Source of the DNA: an uncultured Sphingobium sp.
Lineage (GTDB): Bacteria > Pseudomonadota > Alphaproteobacteria > Sphingomonadales > Sphingomonadaceae
Assembly (NCBI GenBank): GCA_913773715.1
Contig: CAJYHD010000467.1
Location: forward strand, 1 to 25,014
DNA length: 25,014 nucleotides
Direction of reading: 5' to 3'
Shown here: one piece after another, positions 6,270 through 14,909 of the stretch
How the letters are laid out: each line of letters starts with the position of its first letter
How positions within the stretch are numbered: position 1 is the first letter of the stretch
Position numbers and translations under genes: made by a program
Notes under the pieces: model-generated
Database searches by the model: none
What the model was told of the DNA's origin: nothing
What the model saw: the letters and a program-made list of their open reading frames with translations, nothing else

Positions 6270-8249
6270 TCATGCAGGCGACAGGGGGGCCAATTCTATA
6301 TCGGCCGTCCGGGCCGGTGATATCCCGGTTTGGGCCCGGCGCCAGGCCTCGAACATCAGGATCGGCCACAGGCGGGCGGACTCGTCGCTCTTGCCGGCAA
6401 TATGGCGGCTCCAGCTCTTTTGGATGATCGTGGCATCAAGCACGCCATGACCCGATACCTGCTCGTCGCAGAGCAGGTCCTCTGCCCAATCACGCAAGGG
6501 GCCGCGCAGCCATGTGCCTATCGGTGCGGCAAACCCGCCTTTGGGGCGGTCGAGCAGCGCCGGAGGGATATATCGTTCGGCAACTCGCCGTAGCGGCTGC
6601 TTGCCCTTGTTGCCTTTTATCAGGAAGCCATCCGGCAGCGACCAGGCAAAGGCGAACAGGTCTGGCGACAGGAACGGGACCCGGGTTTCGAGTGCGGTCG
6701 CCATCGCGGCCCGGTCCACCTTGACCAATACGTCGGAGGGTAGATAGCCGACCGTATCTGCCAACATCATACGGCGGGCAAAAGACATGGCGTCCATATG
6801 CGGGAGGGGGGCGACATTGCCGGTCCCGCGCATCCGGGAGGGCCAGACGTCGAGCAGGCGCGCATAGAGATCGGCCTCGCCGACACTATCCAAAAGGCCC
6901 AGAGCCTTGTTGATCCGCCCTGCCCCCTCGCCGCGTACACCGGTGAGGCGAGCAAACGAGGCGGCCAGTCTTTCCTGTCCCAATCCCCGCACGACGCCGG
7001 CTACGGCTTGGCGTACAGGCAGTGGCAAGGCGGAAAGCCGCCCCCATAGTTTGGGCGCGCTGACGTAGCGGACATAGCCTCCGAACAGTTCGTCGCCCCC
7101 GTCGCCCGACAGGGCAACCGTTACCTCGCGCCGCAATGCGCGGGCCAGTAACGTGGTCAGGATCTGGCTGGAATCCGCAAAGGGTTCGTCATAGGTCTGC
7201 GCCATGTCGGGAACCGCATGCAGCGCTTCGTCGGCACCGATATGGATGGTCGTGTGTTCGGTTCCCAACGCGCGGGCGATGGAGGCCGCCGAAGAGGTTT
7301 CGTCGAAGGCGGGATCGTCGGTGCCGACGGTGAAAGTGCGCAGCGGGGTCGAGGTGGCATGTTGTGCCAGCGCGCAGATTACCGAACTGTCGATGCCGCT
7401 CGACAGCATGGCGCCTACAGGGACGTCGGCGACCATACGCAGACGAATGGAAGACTCCAGAAGGTCCAGAAGATGCGCGTTGGCCTCTTCAGGCGAACCG
7501 GTAAAGGGGGTTGTTGCCGCTGTCAGGGCGGTGTCCCGGGCGGACCAGTACGGCCTTGGGAGGGGGAGCGTTCGTGCCCGGACGTCTTCCAGGCCGATCG
7601 TGATGCTGGTGGCGGGCGGAAGCTTGGCGATGTTGCGGTAGATCGAAAGCGGGGCGGGAATGCAAAAGCTATGCGTCAGTTCGTGGATGGCCCGAGGGTC
7701 CAACGCGCCAAGCCCGTCCGGCGTCCCGGCCGCCAGGGCAGCAAGCTCCGATCCGAACAGCAGGGATCGGCCGGCAAAGCCATAATAAAGCGGCTTTTCA
7801 CCGAACCGATCGCGCGCCAGTCTCAATCGACGCTCGTGTCGGTCCCACAAGGCGATCGCGAACATCCCGTCCAGTCGCGGGAGGGTGTCTTCCAATCCCC
7901 AGAACTCGATGGCCGCCAGCAGCACCTCGGTATCCGACGTCCCGCGCCATTGATCGGGCCACCCCGATGCGACCAGGGTCTTGCGGAGTTCGCGAAAATT
8001 GTAGATTTCGCCGTTATAACTGATGACATAGCGCCCTGAGCGACTGGTCATCGGCTGGGCTCCTGCCTCGCTCAGGTCAATGATCGCCAGTCGTCGATGC
8101 GACAGGGCGATGCCGATCTCATCGTCGCTCCATACCCCCGACCCGTCAGGACCACGATGCCGGATGGCCTGTTCCATGCGCACAGCAAACTGCGCTGGCG
8201 TACCGTTCGTCAGCGGACCACCCGCCCAAATTCCTGCAATTCCACACAT
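6270..8249 (-). CDS. asnB: AsnB-type glutamine-hydrolysing amidotransferase (asparagine synthase family)
   Basis: The start is fixed at 8249 because Cys2 of MCGIAG is the N-terminal nucleophile of class II glutaminases; the frame continues upstream but that would destroy the active site. AGGAA lies 9 bases before it. The protein is 659 residues. The glutaminase domain (2 to about 210) shows RHRGPDG (30-36), HRRLAIIDLS (51-60) and NGEIYN (79-84). The synthetase domain shows the ATP pyrophosphatase loop as LSSGIDSS (282-289; most relatives have SGG), YDEPFADSS (353-361) and SGDGGDELFGG (381-391). The family converts Asp to Asn with Gln and ATP, but members inside O-antigen loci (for example Francisella WbtH) are assigned to amidating uronic acid carboxyls. 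Here it heads an operon with a flippase, next to uronate-forming genes, so sugar amidation is the favoured inference. Confidence 0.92.
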   Translation of the reverse strand: MCGIAGIWAGGPLTNGTPAQFAVRMEQAIRHRGPDGSGVWSDDEIGIALSHRRLAIIDLSEAGAQPMTSRSGRYVISYNGEIYNFRELRKTLVASGWPDQWRGTSDTEVLLAAIEFWGLEDTLPRLDGMFAIALWDRHERRLRLARDRFGEKPLYYGFAGRSLLFGSELAALAAGTPDGLGALDPRAIHELTHSFCIPAPLSIYRNIAKLPPATSITIGLEDVRARTLPLPRPYWSARDTALTAATTPFTGSPEEANAHLLDLLESSIRLRMVADVPVGAMLSSGIDSSVICALAQHATSTPLRTFTVGTDDPAFDETSSAASIARALGTEHTTIHIGADEALHAVPDMAQTYDEPFADSSQILTTLLARALRREVTVALSGDGGDELFGGYVRYVSAPKLWGRLSALPLPVRQAVAGVVRGLGQERLAASFARLTGVRGEGAGRINKALGLLDSVGEADLYARLLDVWPSRMRGTGNVAPLPHMDAMSFARRMMLADTVGYLPSDVLVKVDRAAMATALETRVPFLSPDLFAFAWSLPDGFLIKGNKGKQPLRRVAERYIPPALLDRPKGGFAAPIGTWLRGPLRDWAEDLLCDEQVSGHGVLDATIIQKSWSRHIAGKSDESARLWPILMFEAWRRAQTGISPARTADIELAPLSPA

Positions 8250-8431
8250 GGGGGGCCGTTCCTGCAACCATATCGCCTTCCCATCGGCATGGCCGTGCGG
8301 GGCGGCAAGGTCAAACGTGTATTGGTTTATCCCGTGCGACGGTGTAGGCGTCGCGCTTGAAAACGATCCTGGCGAGATCATCGGGTTTCAAAGGCGACCC
8401 CTTGGACAGGAGCAACCAGACGAGCAGGCAT
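8250..8431. promoter_or_regulatory. Divergent intergenic control region
   Basis: These 182 bases separate the minus-strand asnB operon from the plus-strand glycosyltransferase operon, so both must have promoters here or just inside the genes. By eye no pair of -35/-10 boxes with 16-18 base spacing is convincing on either strand. A TTG-initiated extension of the plus-strand gene to 8357 is possible but would encode residues unlike a glycosyltransferase N-terminus. Confidence 0.45.
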
Positions 8432-9559
8432 GTGACGAAGAAACTGGTTTATATTCTGAACTATGTTCATGAAACAGACAGTCAGCACTTCGTTCATGTA
8501 TTCAATCTTCTTGACACATTAAGAGACAGGCACGGATGGGATATTACCATCCTGAGCGAAAAGGGTGGAAAAGGGCGCCAAACCGTATTTGGATGGCAGG
8601 TAAGATACCTGTCCGAACGTGGTTTTCTGGGCCGTCAACTTCGTCTCGTGCAGCAACTGATCGCAGCGCGTATGGCAGGTGTCAGGTTGGTGTTCGTCAG
8701 GATTTCCTTGCCGCCGACGGTAATGACGATCGCACTCGGCAAATTTCTGGGGATCAAGACCGTATATTGGCAGAGCAGCGCCAATTTCGACCTCGACAAA
8801 GACAATGTCTCGGTCAACCGGCGGATTTATGGCAGTCTGATGCGTATCGTTTCCCGTCATGTCGACCGCTTCGTGACCGGCCCGGAGACGATGGTCGATT
8901 ATTATCACCAATATTACGGGGTGGCACGATCACGACTGCGGCTGCTGTATAACGATATTGACACGCGGCGCTTCACACCCGGAAATCACGACAGTCGTTC
9001 GGATAAGCCGCTCAAGGTGTTGTTCGTGCACAGTTTTTCTCCTTCCAAAAATGCCGTCAAATATCTGCCTGCGATCATCGACGTGATGAACGAAGTAGCG
9101 GCTGGAGGGATTCCCATCGCGTTCGATCTGGTCGGCGATGGTCCCGAGCGCAAAGAGGTCGAGCATATCGTGCGCGCTGCATCGCCGCAGGTGCATGTCC
9201 GCTTGTTGGGCGCACTCCCCAATACCGTCCTGCCAAACCATTACGCAGAGGCGGATCTGTTCATCATGCCAAGCTATCGCGAGGGCATGCCTCGCGCGCT
9301 AATGGAGGCCATGGCTGCGGCACTTCCCGCCGTGTCCACGGACGCCGGCGGAACCCGTGACGTGGTGGGCGCGCTGCAGTCGCGCTTCGTGGTGTCTCGC
9401 GATGACGTGGATGGGTTCGGCGATGCGCTCAGGACGTTGCTGCGCGATGCCGACCTCAGACGCCAGGTGGGTGAAGAGAACCAGCAGCATGTGCAACGTT
9501 ACTCGACCCAGGCCGTGGCGGACATGTACAACCATGTCCTAGAGGACATGTTGACGTGA
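8432..9559 (+). CDS. GT4 family glycosyltransferase (1)
   Basis: This is a cytoplasmic GT-B fold enzyme that transfers a sugar from a nucleotide donor to the growing lipid-linked repeat unit. GTG at 8432 is chosen because it places the first Rossmann strand (KKLVYILNYV) at the N-terminus; the upstream TTG at 8357 would add 25 unrelated residues. The protein is 375 residues. The donor-binding C-terminal half shows a phosphate-contacting HSFSPSKNAVKYLP (about 200-213), a strand-turn LVGDGPERK (about 233-241) and the GT4 E-x7-E motif in REGMPRALMEAM (Glu284, Glu292). The first coding line is AT-rich (22 of 60 G+C at 8461-8520) compared with the rest of the locus. Its stop overlaps the next start (GTGA). 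Donor and acceptor cannot be predicted. Confidence 0.88.
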   Translation: MTKKLVYILNYVHETDSQHFVHVFNLLDTLRDRHGWDITILSEKGGKGRQTVFGWQVRYLSERGFLGRQLRLVQQLIAARMAGVRLVFVRISLPPTVMTIALGKFLGIKTVYWQSSANFDLDKDNVSVNRRIYGSLMRIVSRHVDRFVTGPETMVDYYHQYYGVARSRLRLLYNDIDTRRFTPGNHDSRSDKPLKVLFVHSFSPSKNAVKYLPAIIDVMNEVAAGGIPIAFDLVGDGPERKEVEHIVRAASPQVHVRLLGALPNTVLPNHYAEADLFIMPSYREGMPRALMEAMAAALPAVSTDAGGTRDVVGALQSRFVVSRDDVDGFGDALRTLLRDADLRRQVGEENQQHVQRYSTQAVADMYNHVLEDMLT

Positions 9560-10695
9560 CTCCCGCCGGAACCCCGAGAGCGCTTGGCGTTCTCCATCTG
9601 GGGGCCGGTCGTTACGATCCCGAAGACCGACACCACGCCACGTTCGATATCTGGCGCCGGTTGGCCAGCGGCTTTGGCCGTTATACGGTCATAGGCCGGT
9701 CGATCCGTAATTCCTGGGCACGGATAGAGGAGGGTAATCTCACCGTCCTGCTGATGCCGAGCCGAACCCCGCGGGAAATCGAGTTCCTGTTCACCCAGTT
9801 CCGCGCCCTTGCCGTGGCACAGAGCGTCCAACCGGATGTGGTGGTGTCGCAATGCCCTGTCCTGGGGGGGCTCGCGGCCCAGTGGATCAGGCGCAGGACG
9901 GGTGCTCGCACCCTGCTGGAGATGCACATGGCGACCTATATGCAACCCGCTCGTCCCGGATCGCGGTGGGGGACGTTGCAGCGACTGAGCCGGCGGACAT
10001 TACCCGGCGCGACGCGCATCCGCGTTCTGAGCGCGGGGATGCGACGCGACCTGCTGGCCTTCTATGGCTCCGGGCTTGCGGACAAGGTCGTGGTGCTTCC
10101 GCCCCGGGTGGATCTGGACCGTTTCACGCAGCGTCGGCGGGACTGGAAGATCGAAGGCCGGCCCAGGATCGTGCTGGTGGGCAGCATTACCGAGCGCAAG
10201 GGGCAGCTGCGCTATCTGTCCGCCATGTTCGATAGTGGATTGGATGCGGAAAGCTGGATCATCGGCGATGGACCTCAGCGCGCAGCTTGCGAAGCGCTGG
10301 TCGCCGCAGCCGGCGCGCAGAACTCCGTCCGCTTTTTCGGATCGGTGTCGCATGGCGAGCTGGCGGACATACTTCCGCGCGCCGACATGCTCGTCCAGTT
10401 CTCTTCCATGGAGGGAACCCCGCGTGCGATCATGGAAGCCATGGCCGTGGGGTTGCCGATCGTCACCACCGACGCCGGATATTGTTCGGATGTCGTGACG
10501 CACGGTGTAGAGGGTTTCGTACTGGGACGCGATCCGGCAGCCGAACTGCCCCATAGATTGACGACCTTGTTCGGCGATCAGGCCCTTCGCGAGATGATGG
10601 GCCGGGCCGGAATGGCGCGTGTCGAACAGGAATTCGAAGCCGATCAGGTCTTCGGGCGGTATCGCGCCCTGATCGCGGATACCGCACGGGCATGA
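9556..10695 (+). CDS. GT4 family glycosyltransferase (2)
   Basis: This 379-residue GT-B enzyme starts at GTG 9556, overlapping the preceding stop by 4 bases (GTGA), which indicates translational coupling. The C-terminal donor domain shows RIVLVGSITERKGQLRYL (204-221) with the Arg/Lys pair that contacts donor phosphates, SWIIGDGPQR (233-242), and the E-x7-E motif in MEGTPRAIMEAM (Glu286, Glu294). The N-terminal half is less conserved, as expected for the acceptor domain. No signal peptide or membrane span is seen; such enzymes act at the inner face of the cytoplasmic membrane. It is the second of four consecutive GT4 genes, implying one linkage of the same repeat unit. Linkage type is not predictable beyond retaining chemistry of the family. 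Confidence 0.88.
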   Translation: MTPAGTPRALGVLHLGAGRYDPEDRHHATFDIWRRLASGFGRYTVIGRSIRNSWARIEEGNLTVLLMPSRTPREIEFLFTQFRALAVAQSVQPDVVVSQCPVLGGLAAQWIRRRTGARTLLEMHMATYMQPARPGSRWGTLQRLSRRTLPGATRIRVLSAGMRRDLLAFYGSGLADKVVVLPPRVDLDRFTQRRRDWKIEGRPRIVLVGSITERKGQLRYLSAMFDSGLDAESWIIGDGPQRAACEALVAAAGAQNSVRFFGSVSHGELADILPRADMLVQFSSMEGTPRAIMEAMAVGLPIVTTDAGYCSDVVTHGVEGFVLGRDPAAELPHRLTTLFGDQALREMMGRAGMARVEQEFEADQVFGRYRALIADTARA

Positions 10696-11774
10696 CGGCC
10701 GCATCGTTTCGCGTCGTACGGATCTACTTTCGGCTGCCGCCAGAACCCGGTGGGATGGAAGAGCACATCGCACGCCTGTCCGCCGAGCAACGGCAGCAGG
10801 GGATCGAGGTCGTCAACGTGTTCAATGTCGGCGAAGCCGACGGTCCGGCATTGCGTTTATATGGCAGCCGCGATCTCCTTGGCATACGTCCTGCAACCTT
10901 GCGCAACATCATGTTCTACGGCGGAGCGCTGATGCGTTCGGGACAGTTGCGCAGCAGCCTACCCACCATTCTGCATGTCCATGGCGATTGGAGTGACTTT
11001 CTGTTGGGGCGCATGCTCGGCCGGGCAATCGGTGCGGCGGGATATGTCGCCTCCATCCATGCGGCATTGTCAGCATCCAGGCGCCTGTATTCGCTGGTGC
11101 TGAAGGACTATGGTGCGATCTTTGCGACTGGCAAGGCCGAGCAATCGGCCTTGCAGGCCGTGCTTGGGCGAGACGTACAGCACCTTCCCAGCGCACCGCA
11201 TGATTCCTTCCTGGCAGAACAGGGACTGACGGGCATCCGGTATGACGTGATCACCGTAGCAAACCTGTTCGATGTAAAGATGCCGGGACTTGTTCTGGAT
11301 TGCGCAGCGCAGCGACCGGATCTGCGATTTGGCCTGCTGGGCGATGGACCGCTTGCGGCTCCCTTGCGCGAGCGGATCGCGCGTGAGCGGCTGACCAATG
11401 TCGACATGCCGGGCCGCCTGCCGCGGTCCGGCGTCATCGCTGCATTGCGGCACTCTCGGTTGTTCCTGTCCACATCGTCAAAGGAGGGCACCCCCACGGC
11501 CGCATTGGAAGCCATGGCGGTGGGGCTACCGGTACTGCTGACGCCGTCCAATGATTATCGCTGGCTTGTCGAGGACGGCGTCAACGGCAGGATCACAAGC
11601 AGCTGGGATATAGGCGAGATCATTGCAGGCATCGATGATCTGTTGCGCGATGAACGGCGCCGTCAGGCGATGGGGGCCAACAATCGCCTGCGCGCATCCG
11701 GGCATAGCTGGACCAGAAAGGCGCAACGTGTTTCCGACGTCATGACGGCGCTGGTATCGGCGAAGGCCCAATGA
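10692..11774 (+). CDS. GT4 family glycosyltransferase (3)
   Basis: This 360-residue enzyme starts at ATG 10692, overlapping the previous stop as ATGA. An N-terminal glycine-rich acceptor loop is evident in PPEPGGMEEHIARLS (16-30), a pattern frequent in GT4 enzymes. In the donor domain, VITVANLFDVKMPGL (186-200) stands where family members have the R-x4-K phosphate contacts, but the Arg is absent and only Lys196 remains. LLGDGPLAAPLRERI (215-229) and the E-x7-E motif in KEGTPTAALEAMAVG (Glu265, Glu273) follow. The protein is soluble or peripherally membrane-bound. The tight coupling with genes on both sides argues that all four glycosyltransferases are made together. Confidence 0.87.
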   Translation: MTAASFRVVRIYFRLPPEPGGMEEHIARLSAEQRQQGIEVVNVFNVGEADGPALRLYGSRDLLGIRPATLRNIMFYGGALMRSGQLRSSLPTILHVHGDWSDFLLGRMLGRAIGAAGYVASIHAALSASRRLYSLVLKDYGAIFATGKAEQSALQAVLGRDVQHLPSAPHDSFLAEQGLTGIRYDVITVANLFDVKMPGLVLDCAAQRPDLRFGLLGDGPLAAPLRERIARERLTNVDMPGRLPRSGVIAALRHSRLFLSTSSKEGTPTAALEAMAVGLPVLLTPSNDYRWLVEDGVNGRITSSWDIGEIIAGIDDLLRDERRRQAMGANNRLRASGHSWTRKAQRVSDVMTALVSAKAQ

Positions 11775-12838
11775 CGAAGCCTCTCAAGGTCGTTCAGGTC
11801 ATCACCGGTCTTGGCGCAGGGGGTGCGGAACGCCTGCTGCTCGACATGCAGGCGGCCTTTCGCCCCGACCATGTCGACACGAAACTGGTTTCGATCAGTC
11901 GTGATACGAAGGGTCTCGAAGTCTACGGACACCGGGATGTCCCCGTGGAGATATTCGATCTGGCTGCAAACAGATTCCGGGCCTTGCGCGATCTGCGCCG
12001 ATATCTCCGCCGCGCCGCGCCCGATGTGATCCATGCGCATATGTTCCATGCGCTGGTTGCCGTGGTGCTGGCACAGCTGGGTCTGACGGGACCGCGGCCC
12101 GCCATCGTTTTCACAAGCCATCTGGGCAGCTATTCGCCATTGCGTTCGGCGATCACGCGTATCCTGCGCTATCGTCGCGCCGCAGACATCATTTTCTCGC
12201 CCGACCAGCATCCCGAGCTCAACGCCCGTCATGTCGAGGTGATCGCCAACGGTGTCCCTATCCCGCCCCACCCCGTAGTGCGCCGCCTATGGGCACCCGG
12301 TGGCCCGATCCGCTTCGTCGCCGTCGGCCGTCTTGCCGATCAGAAAGACCCCCTTGGGCTGTTGCGCAGTTTTGCCGCAGCAGACTTGGCAGGGGCGACG
12401 CTCGACATCCTTGGCGCGGGGCCCCTGCTGGAGGAGGCGCAAGCGCTGGCCACGGCGCTGGAAATCAAGGATCGCGTCACGTTCCATGGGCTGCGATCCG
12501 ATGTTGCACATGTTTTGGCCATGTCGGACGTGTTCGTGATGCACTCCAGATACGAAGGCATGCCGATGGCGCTATTGGAAGCCGCGGCACAGGCCATGCC
12601 CGTGGTGGCGACCCCGGTCGGCTCCGTACCCGACATATTGGGCGACGGCCGCGGGATTATGGCCGATCCTTCCGGTTTTGCTGATGCGTTGCGAAAGATC
12701 GCAGGCGATGCAACCAGCGCATTGGGCATGGGACAGCGTCTGTACCTTCATGCCCGCAGCCATTATTCGATCGCTGCAACGAGCATGGCTCACGAACGGC
12801 TTTACGCCGCGGTGGCGAGCCGCCATGCCTCGCGTTGA
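11771..12838 (+). CDS. GT4 family glycosyltransferase (4)
   Basis: This 355-residue GT-B enzyme starts at ATG 11771, again in an ATGA overlap. The N-terminus carries ITGLGAGGAERLLLDM (11-26), a classic GT4 glycine loop. The donor domain has FVAVGRLADQKDPLGLL (182-198) with the Arg and Lys pair, DILGAGPLLEEA (212-223) and the E-x7-E motif in YEGMPMALLEAAAQAM (Glu262, Glu270). It resembles the GT4 enzymes of EPS loci that act midway in repeat-unit assembly. It is followed by a 42-base gap before the polymerase gene, the only spacing in this operon. Confidence 0.88.
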   Translation: MTKPLKVVQVITGLGAGGAERLLLDMQAAFRPDHVDTKLVSISRDTKGLEVYGHRDVPVEIFDLAANRFRALRDLRRYLRRAAPDVIHAHMFHALVAVVLAQLGLTGPRPAIVFTSHLGSYSPLRSAITRILRYRRAADIIFSPDQHPELNARHVEVIANGVPIPPHPVVRRLWAPGGPIRFVAVGRLADQKDPLGLLRSFAAADLAGATLDILGAGPLLEEAQALATALEIKDRVTFHGLRSDVAHVLAMSDVFVMHSRYEGMPMALLEAAAQAMPVVATPVGSVPDILGDGRGIMADPSGFADALRKIAGDATSALGMGQRLYLHARSHYSIAATSMAHERLYAAVASRHASR

Positions 12839-12880
12839 CGGCGCACGGGTCGCTGTCCTTATCCAAAACGGGCGAATGAC

Positions 12881-14176
12881 GTGGCGACTGACGATCCGGC
12901 AATGAATGCCATGGTGGAAAACAGGCGAGCGGCGCCGTTGATGGGTTTTCATGGCGCGGAATGGGCCATGATCTTTGCGCTTAATTACGCAGTCATCGTC
13001 AATTCGATTGCAGCGCTTGCTGGACTGGATTCATCAGTCCAGGCATTGGCCTATGCGATCCTCACTTTGCCAGCGATCGCCGGGCTTTTTGTGGCTGGGC
13101 CGCAAAAGCATGCCGTCGTGAACAGCCCGCCGATCGGCATAGCCTTGATACTGTTTGCGGTATTGTCGGCCCTGTCGGTCGAGTTGGCCCTGATACGGCA
13201 TATTCGGTACGATGGTAATGAGATGTGGCGCCAACTGCTGCTCACCTTGTTGCCGATGATATTGTTCTGGGCAGCCCGGTTCTGGGCTGCGAACAATTTC
13301 CGCCTGAGGGCCGTGGAAGCGAGCATGATCACGTTGCTTGGCCTGTGCGCCGCATCCGTGCTGCTCGATTTTACCGGTATCCTGCCTTTCGAGGCCTATG
13401 GATCGCGACATTTCGGATTCCTAGGTGACTCGGTCGCATGGCTGGCGACCATTCCGACGGTCTATTTCATGCTAAGAGGAAAGCTGGGACTACTGGCCCT
13501 GTGCCTGGTCATCATATTGTTGACCCAGACCAGAGCCGCTCTCGTCGTCATCGCAGCGGCGGTCGCCATTCATTTCATTATCGCCCCGGCACTGACCCCG
13601 CGAACCTACGCCATTCGCCTGCTGTCATTGATCGTAGGGGTCCTGGCCGCTTTCGTCGCGCAAAGCCTGGCCAGCGACTTCCTGGACCGGTTTAGCGGTG
13701 TCAGTTTGACCGACAATGACCGGGTCCGCACGATTCAGTTCACGCTGGAGGTGTTCGCCGATCACCCTTTATTTGGCTCCGGCTTCAATGCGCATACCTA
13801 TTTTAGCTCGCCGTATCAGGCTGCGATGATCAGCGGCATGGAATTATGGGCAACACCCGTGAGCAGTTTTGCGCAGGTGCTGGCCGATGCCGGTCTTGTT
13901 GGTTTCACGCCTTTTATAGTTGCGATGCTGATGCTGGCTCGGACATGCTTTTTTGCGTTGCGGCTGGATCATCGCAACAAGGACGCACAGGCCATCGGCG
14001 CGCTGGCGGCCTGGCTGCTTGGATATCTGGTGTTCAACCAATCCGCTGCCTGGTTCCTGCCCGGATCCATGATGCCGCCATTGGTCTTCTCCGTCGCAGG
14101 TATCGTGGTCGGGGCGACCGGACAGATGCGGCCGACGGGGCCGCATCATCCCCGACAACTGGTCATGCGGGGGTGA
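12881..14176 (+). CDS. wzy: Wzy-type polysaccharide polymerase (O-antigen ligase/polymerase superfamily)
   Basis: This 431-residue integral membrane protein has about 11-12 hydrophobic spans. The Wzy_C-type region is visible: a short Arg-containing loop after a span, LLTQTRAALVVI (213-224), then a long periplasmic segment with TDNDRVRTIQFTLEVF (277-292), HPLFGSGFNAH (295-305) and SSFAQVLADAGLVGF (328-342). These proteins join lipid-linked repeat units en bloc at the periplasmic face. The start is uncertain: GTG at 12881 is annotated, but ATG at 12902 or 12911 is equally possible since none has a strong Shine-Dalgarno. Its 3' end overlaps the convergent methyltransferase gene by 14 bases. A second Wzy/ligase-like gene lies at 18747, so which one polymerises is unsettled. 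Confidence 0.8.
   Translation: MATDDPAMNAMVENRRAAPLMGFHGAEWAMIFALNYAVIVNSIAALAGLDSSVQALAYAILTLPAIAGLFVAGPQKHAVVNSPPIGIALILFAVLSALSVELALIRHIRYDGNEMWRQLLLTLLPMILFWAARFWAANNFRLRAVEASMITLLGLCAASVLLDFTGILPFEAYGSRHFGFLGDSVAWLATIPTVYFMLRGKLGLLALCLVIILLTQTRAALVVIAAAVAIHFIIAPALTPRTYAIRLLSLIVGVLAAFVAQSLASDFLDRFSGVSLTDNDRVRTIQFTLEVFADHPLFGSGFNAHTYFSSPYQAAMISGMELWATPVSSFAQVLADAGLVGFTPFIVAMLMLARTCFFALRLDHRNKDAQAIGALAAWLLGYLVFNQSAAWFLPGSMMPPLVFSVAGIVVGATGQMRPTGPHHPRQLVMRG
14125..14147 (-). terminator. Hairpin inside the end of wzy, possible terminator for the opposite operon
   Basis: A perfect 9-bp stem, GATGCGGCC (14125-14133) and GGCCGCATC (14139-14147), encloses a 5-base loop. It starts 16 bases past the methyltransferase stop on the minus strand, the usual terminator position, and a second small stem (GGTCG/CGACC, 14107-14119) follows. 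No T-run is present, so factor-independent termination would be weak. It lies within the coding sequence of wzy on the other strand. Confidence 0.35.
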
Positions 14177-14909
14177 CCACAAAGACGTTGGCCGCGCTGC
14201 CCAGCGTCGATGCCAGTTGGCGACGCCGCGCGATCGACAACGTCCTGCCGAACAATTGATGACCTGTGTGGAACAGGCCGATCGGTTTGACGGACACGAC
14301 CTTGAAGCCATGTCGTGCGAAGCGCCGGCGCCAGGCATGGGCCGAAAATGTGTACAGCTCCGAAAACGCCTCGATCGCGGTGCCATGGCCTAGCGGCAAT
14401 ACGCTAGTCACGGCGATCTTGGCATCGCGCATGACGGATTGCGAGCGGCTTTCGCCCTGGCGTGGCTGCACCGCGTGGCGGGCCAGCGCGGCGCTGGCGA
14501 CCAGCGCATTCGGCAAGCCCGCCAGCAACGTCCAGGCTCGCCATCCCGCCGACGGCATCAGATGGACACCATAACCCCCAGATTGCGTGATCCGGTGAAA
14601 CTCCCGAGCAATCTGTGGAAAGTCCTCGACATGCTCCAGGACGTTGGACGAGAAGATCAGGTCGATCGACTTGTCCTCCAGGGGAATGTGGCGGCCATCA
14701 TAATCGATGATCGGATAAACGCGGGCATCCGCATAACCAGAACTCGCCAGATCGATCGCGGTGACGTCATATCCGCTGTCACGCAATGATCGTGCCTGTA
14801 TCCCGGTACCCGCACCGAACTCCAGCAGGCGCATGTCGCGGCGCAGTTCGGGGAGAACAGCCTCCAGTTCCGCAGAGCGGATGGCGTCAAGGAAGTCGAT
14901 CGAAAACAT
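14163..14909 (-). CDS. Class I SAM-dependent methyltransferase
   Basis: This 248-residue protein starts at ATG 14907-14909, sharing one base with the dehydrogenase stop (TGATG), a strong coupling signal that overrides the longer frame to 14954. The Rossmann SAM site is seen in LLEFGAGTGIQARSL (28-42) with the acidic residue after the second strand in VTAIDLAS (49-56). A Methyltransf_11-like motif IV/post IV follows in IDLIFSSNVLEHVEDF (82-97). The C-terminal part is Arg-rich (WRRRFARHGF; SIARRRQL) and could meet membrane lipids or a phosphate-bearing acceptor. In polysaccharide loci such enzymes O-methylate a sugar or cap the chain end. The substrate is not predictable. It is last in its operon and converges on wzy. 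Confidence 0.82.
   Translation of the reverse strand: MFSIDFLDAIRSAELEAVLPELRRDMRLLEFGAGTGIQARSLRDSGYDVTAIDLASSGYADARVYPIIDYDGRHIPLEDKSIDLIFSSNVLEHVEDFPQIAREFHRITQSGGYGVHLMPSAGWRAWTLLAGLPNALVASAALARHAVQPRQGESRSQSVMRDAKIAVTSVLPLGHGTAIEAFSELYTFSAHAWRRRFARHGFKVVSVKPIGLFHTGHQLFGRTLSIARRRQLASTLGSAANVFVVTPA

Noticed and set aside
8357..8431. TTG-initiated N-terminal extension of the first glycosyltransferase
   Set aside because: The 25 extra residues do not resemble a GT4 N-terminus and would place the first Rossmann strand too far in; GTG at 8432 fits better.
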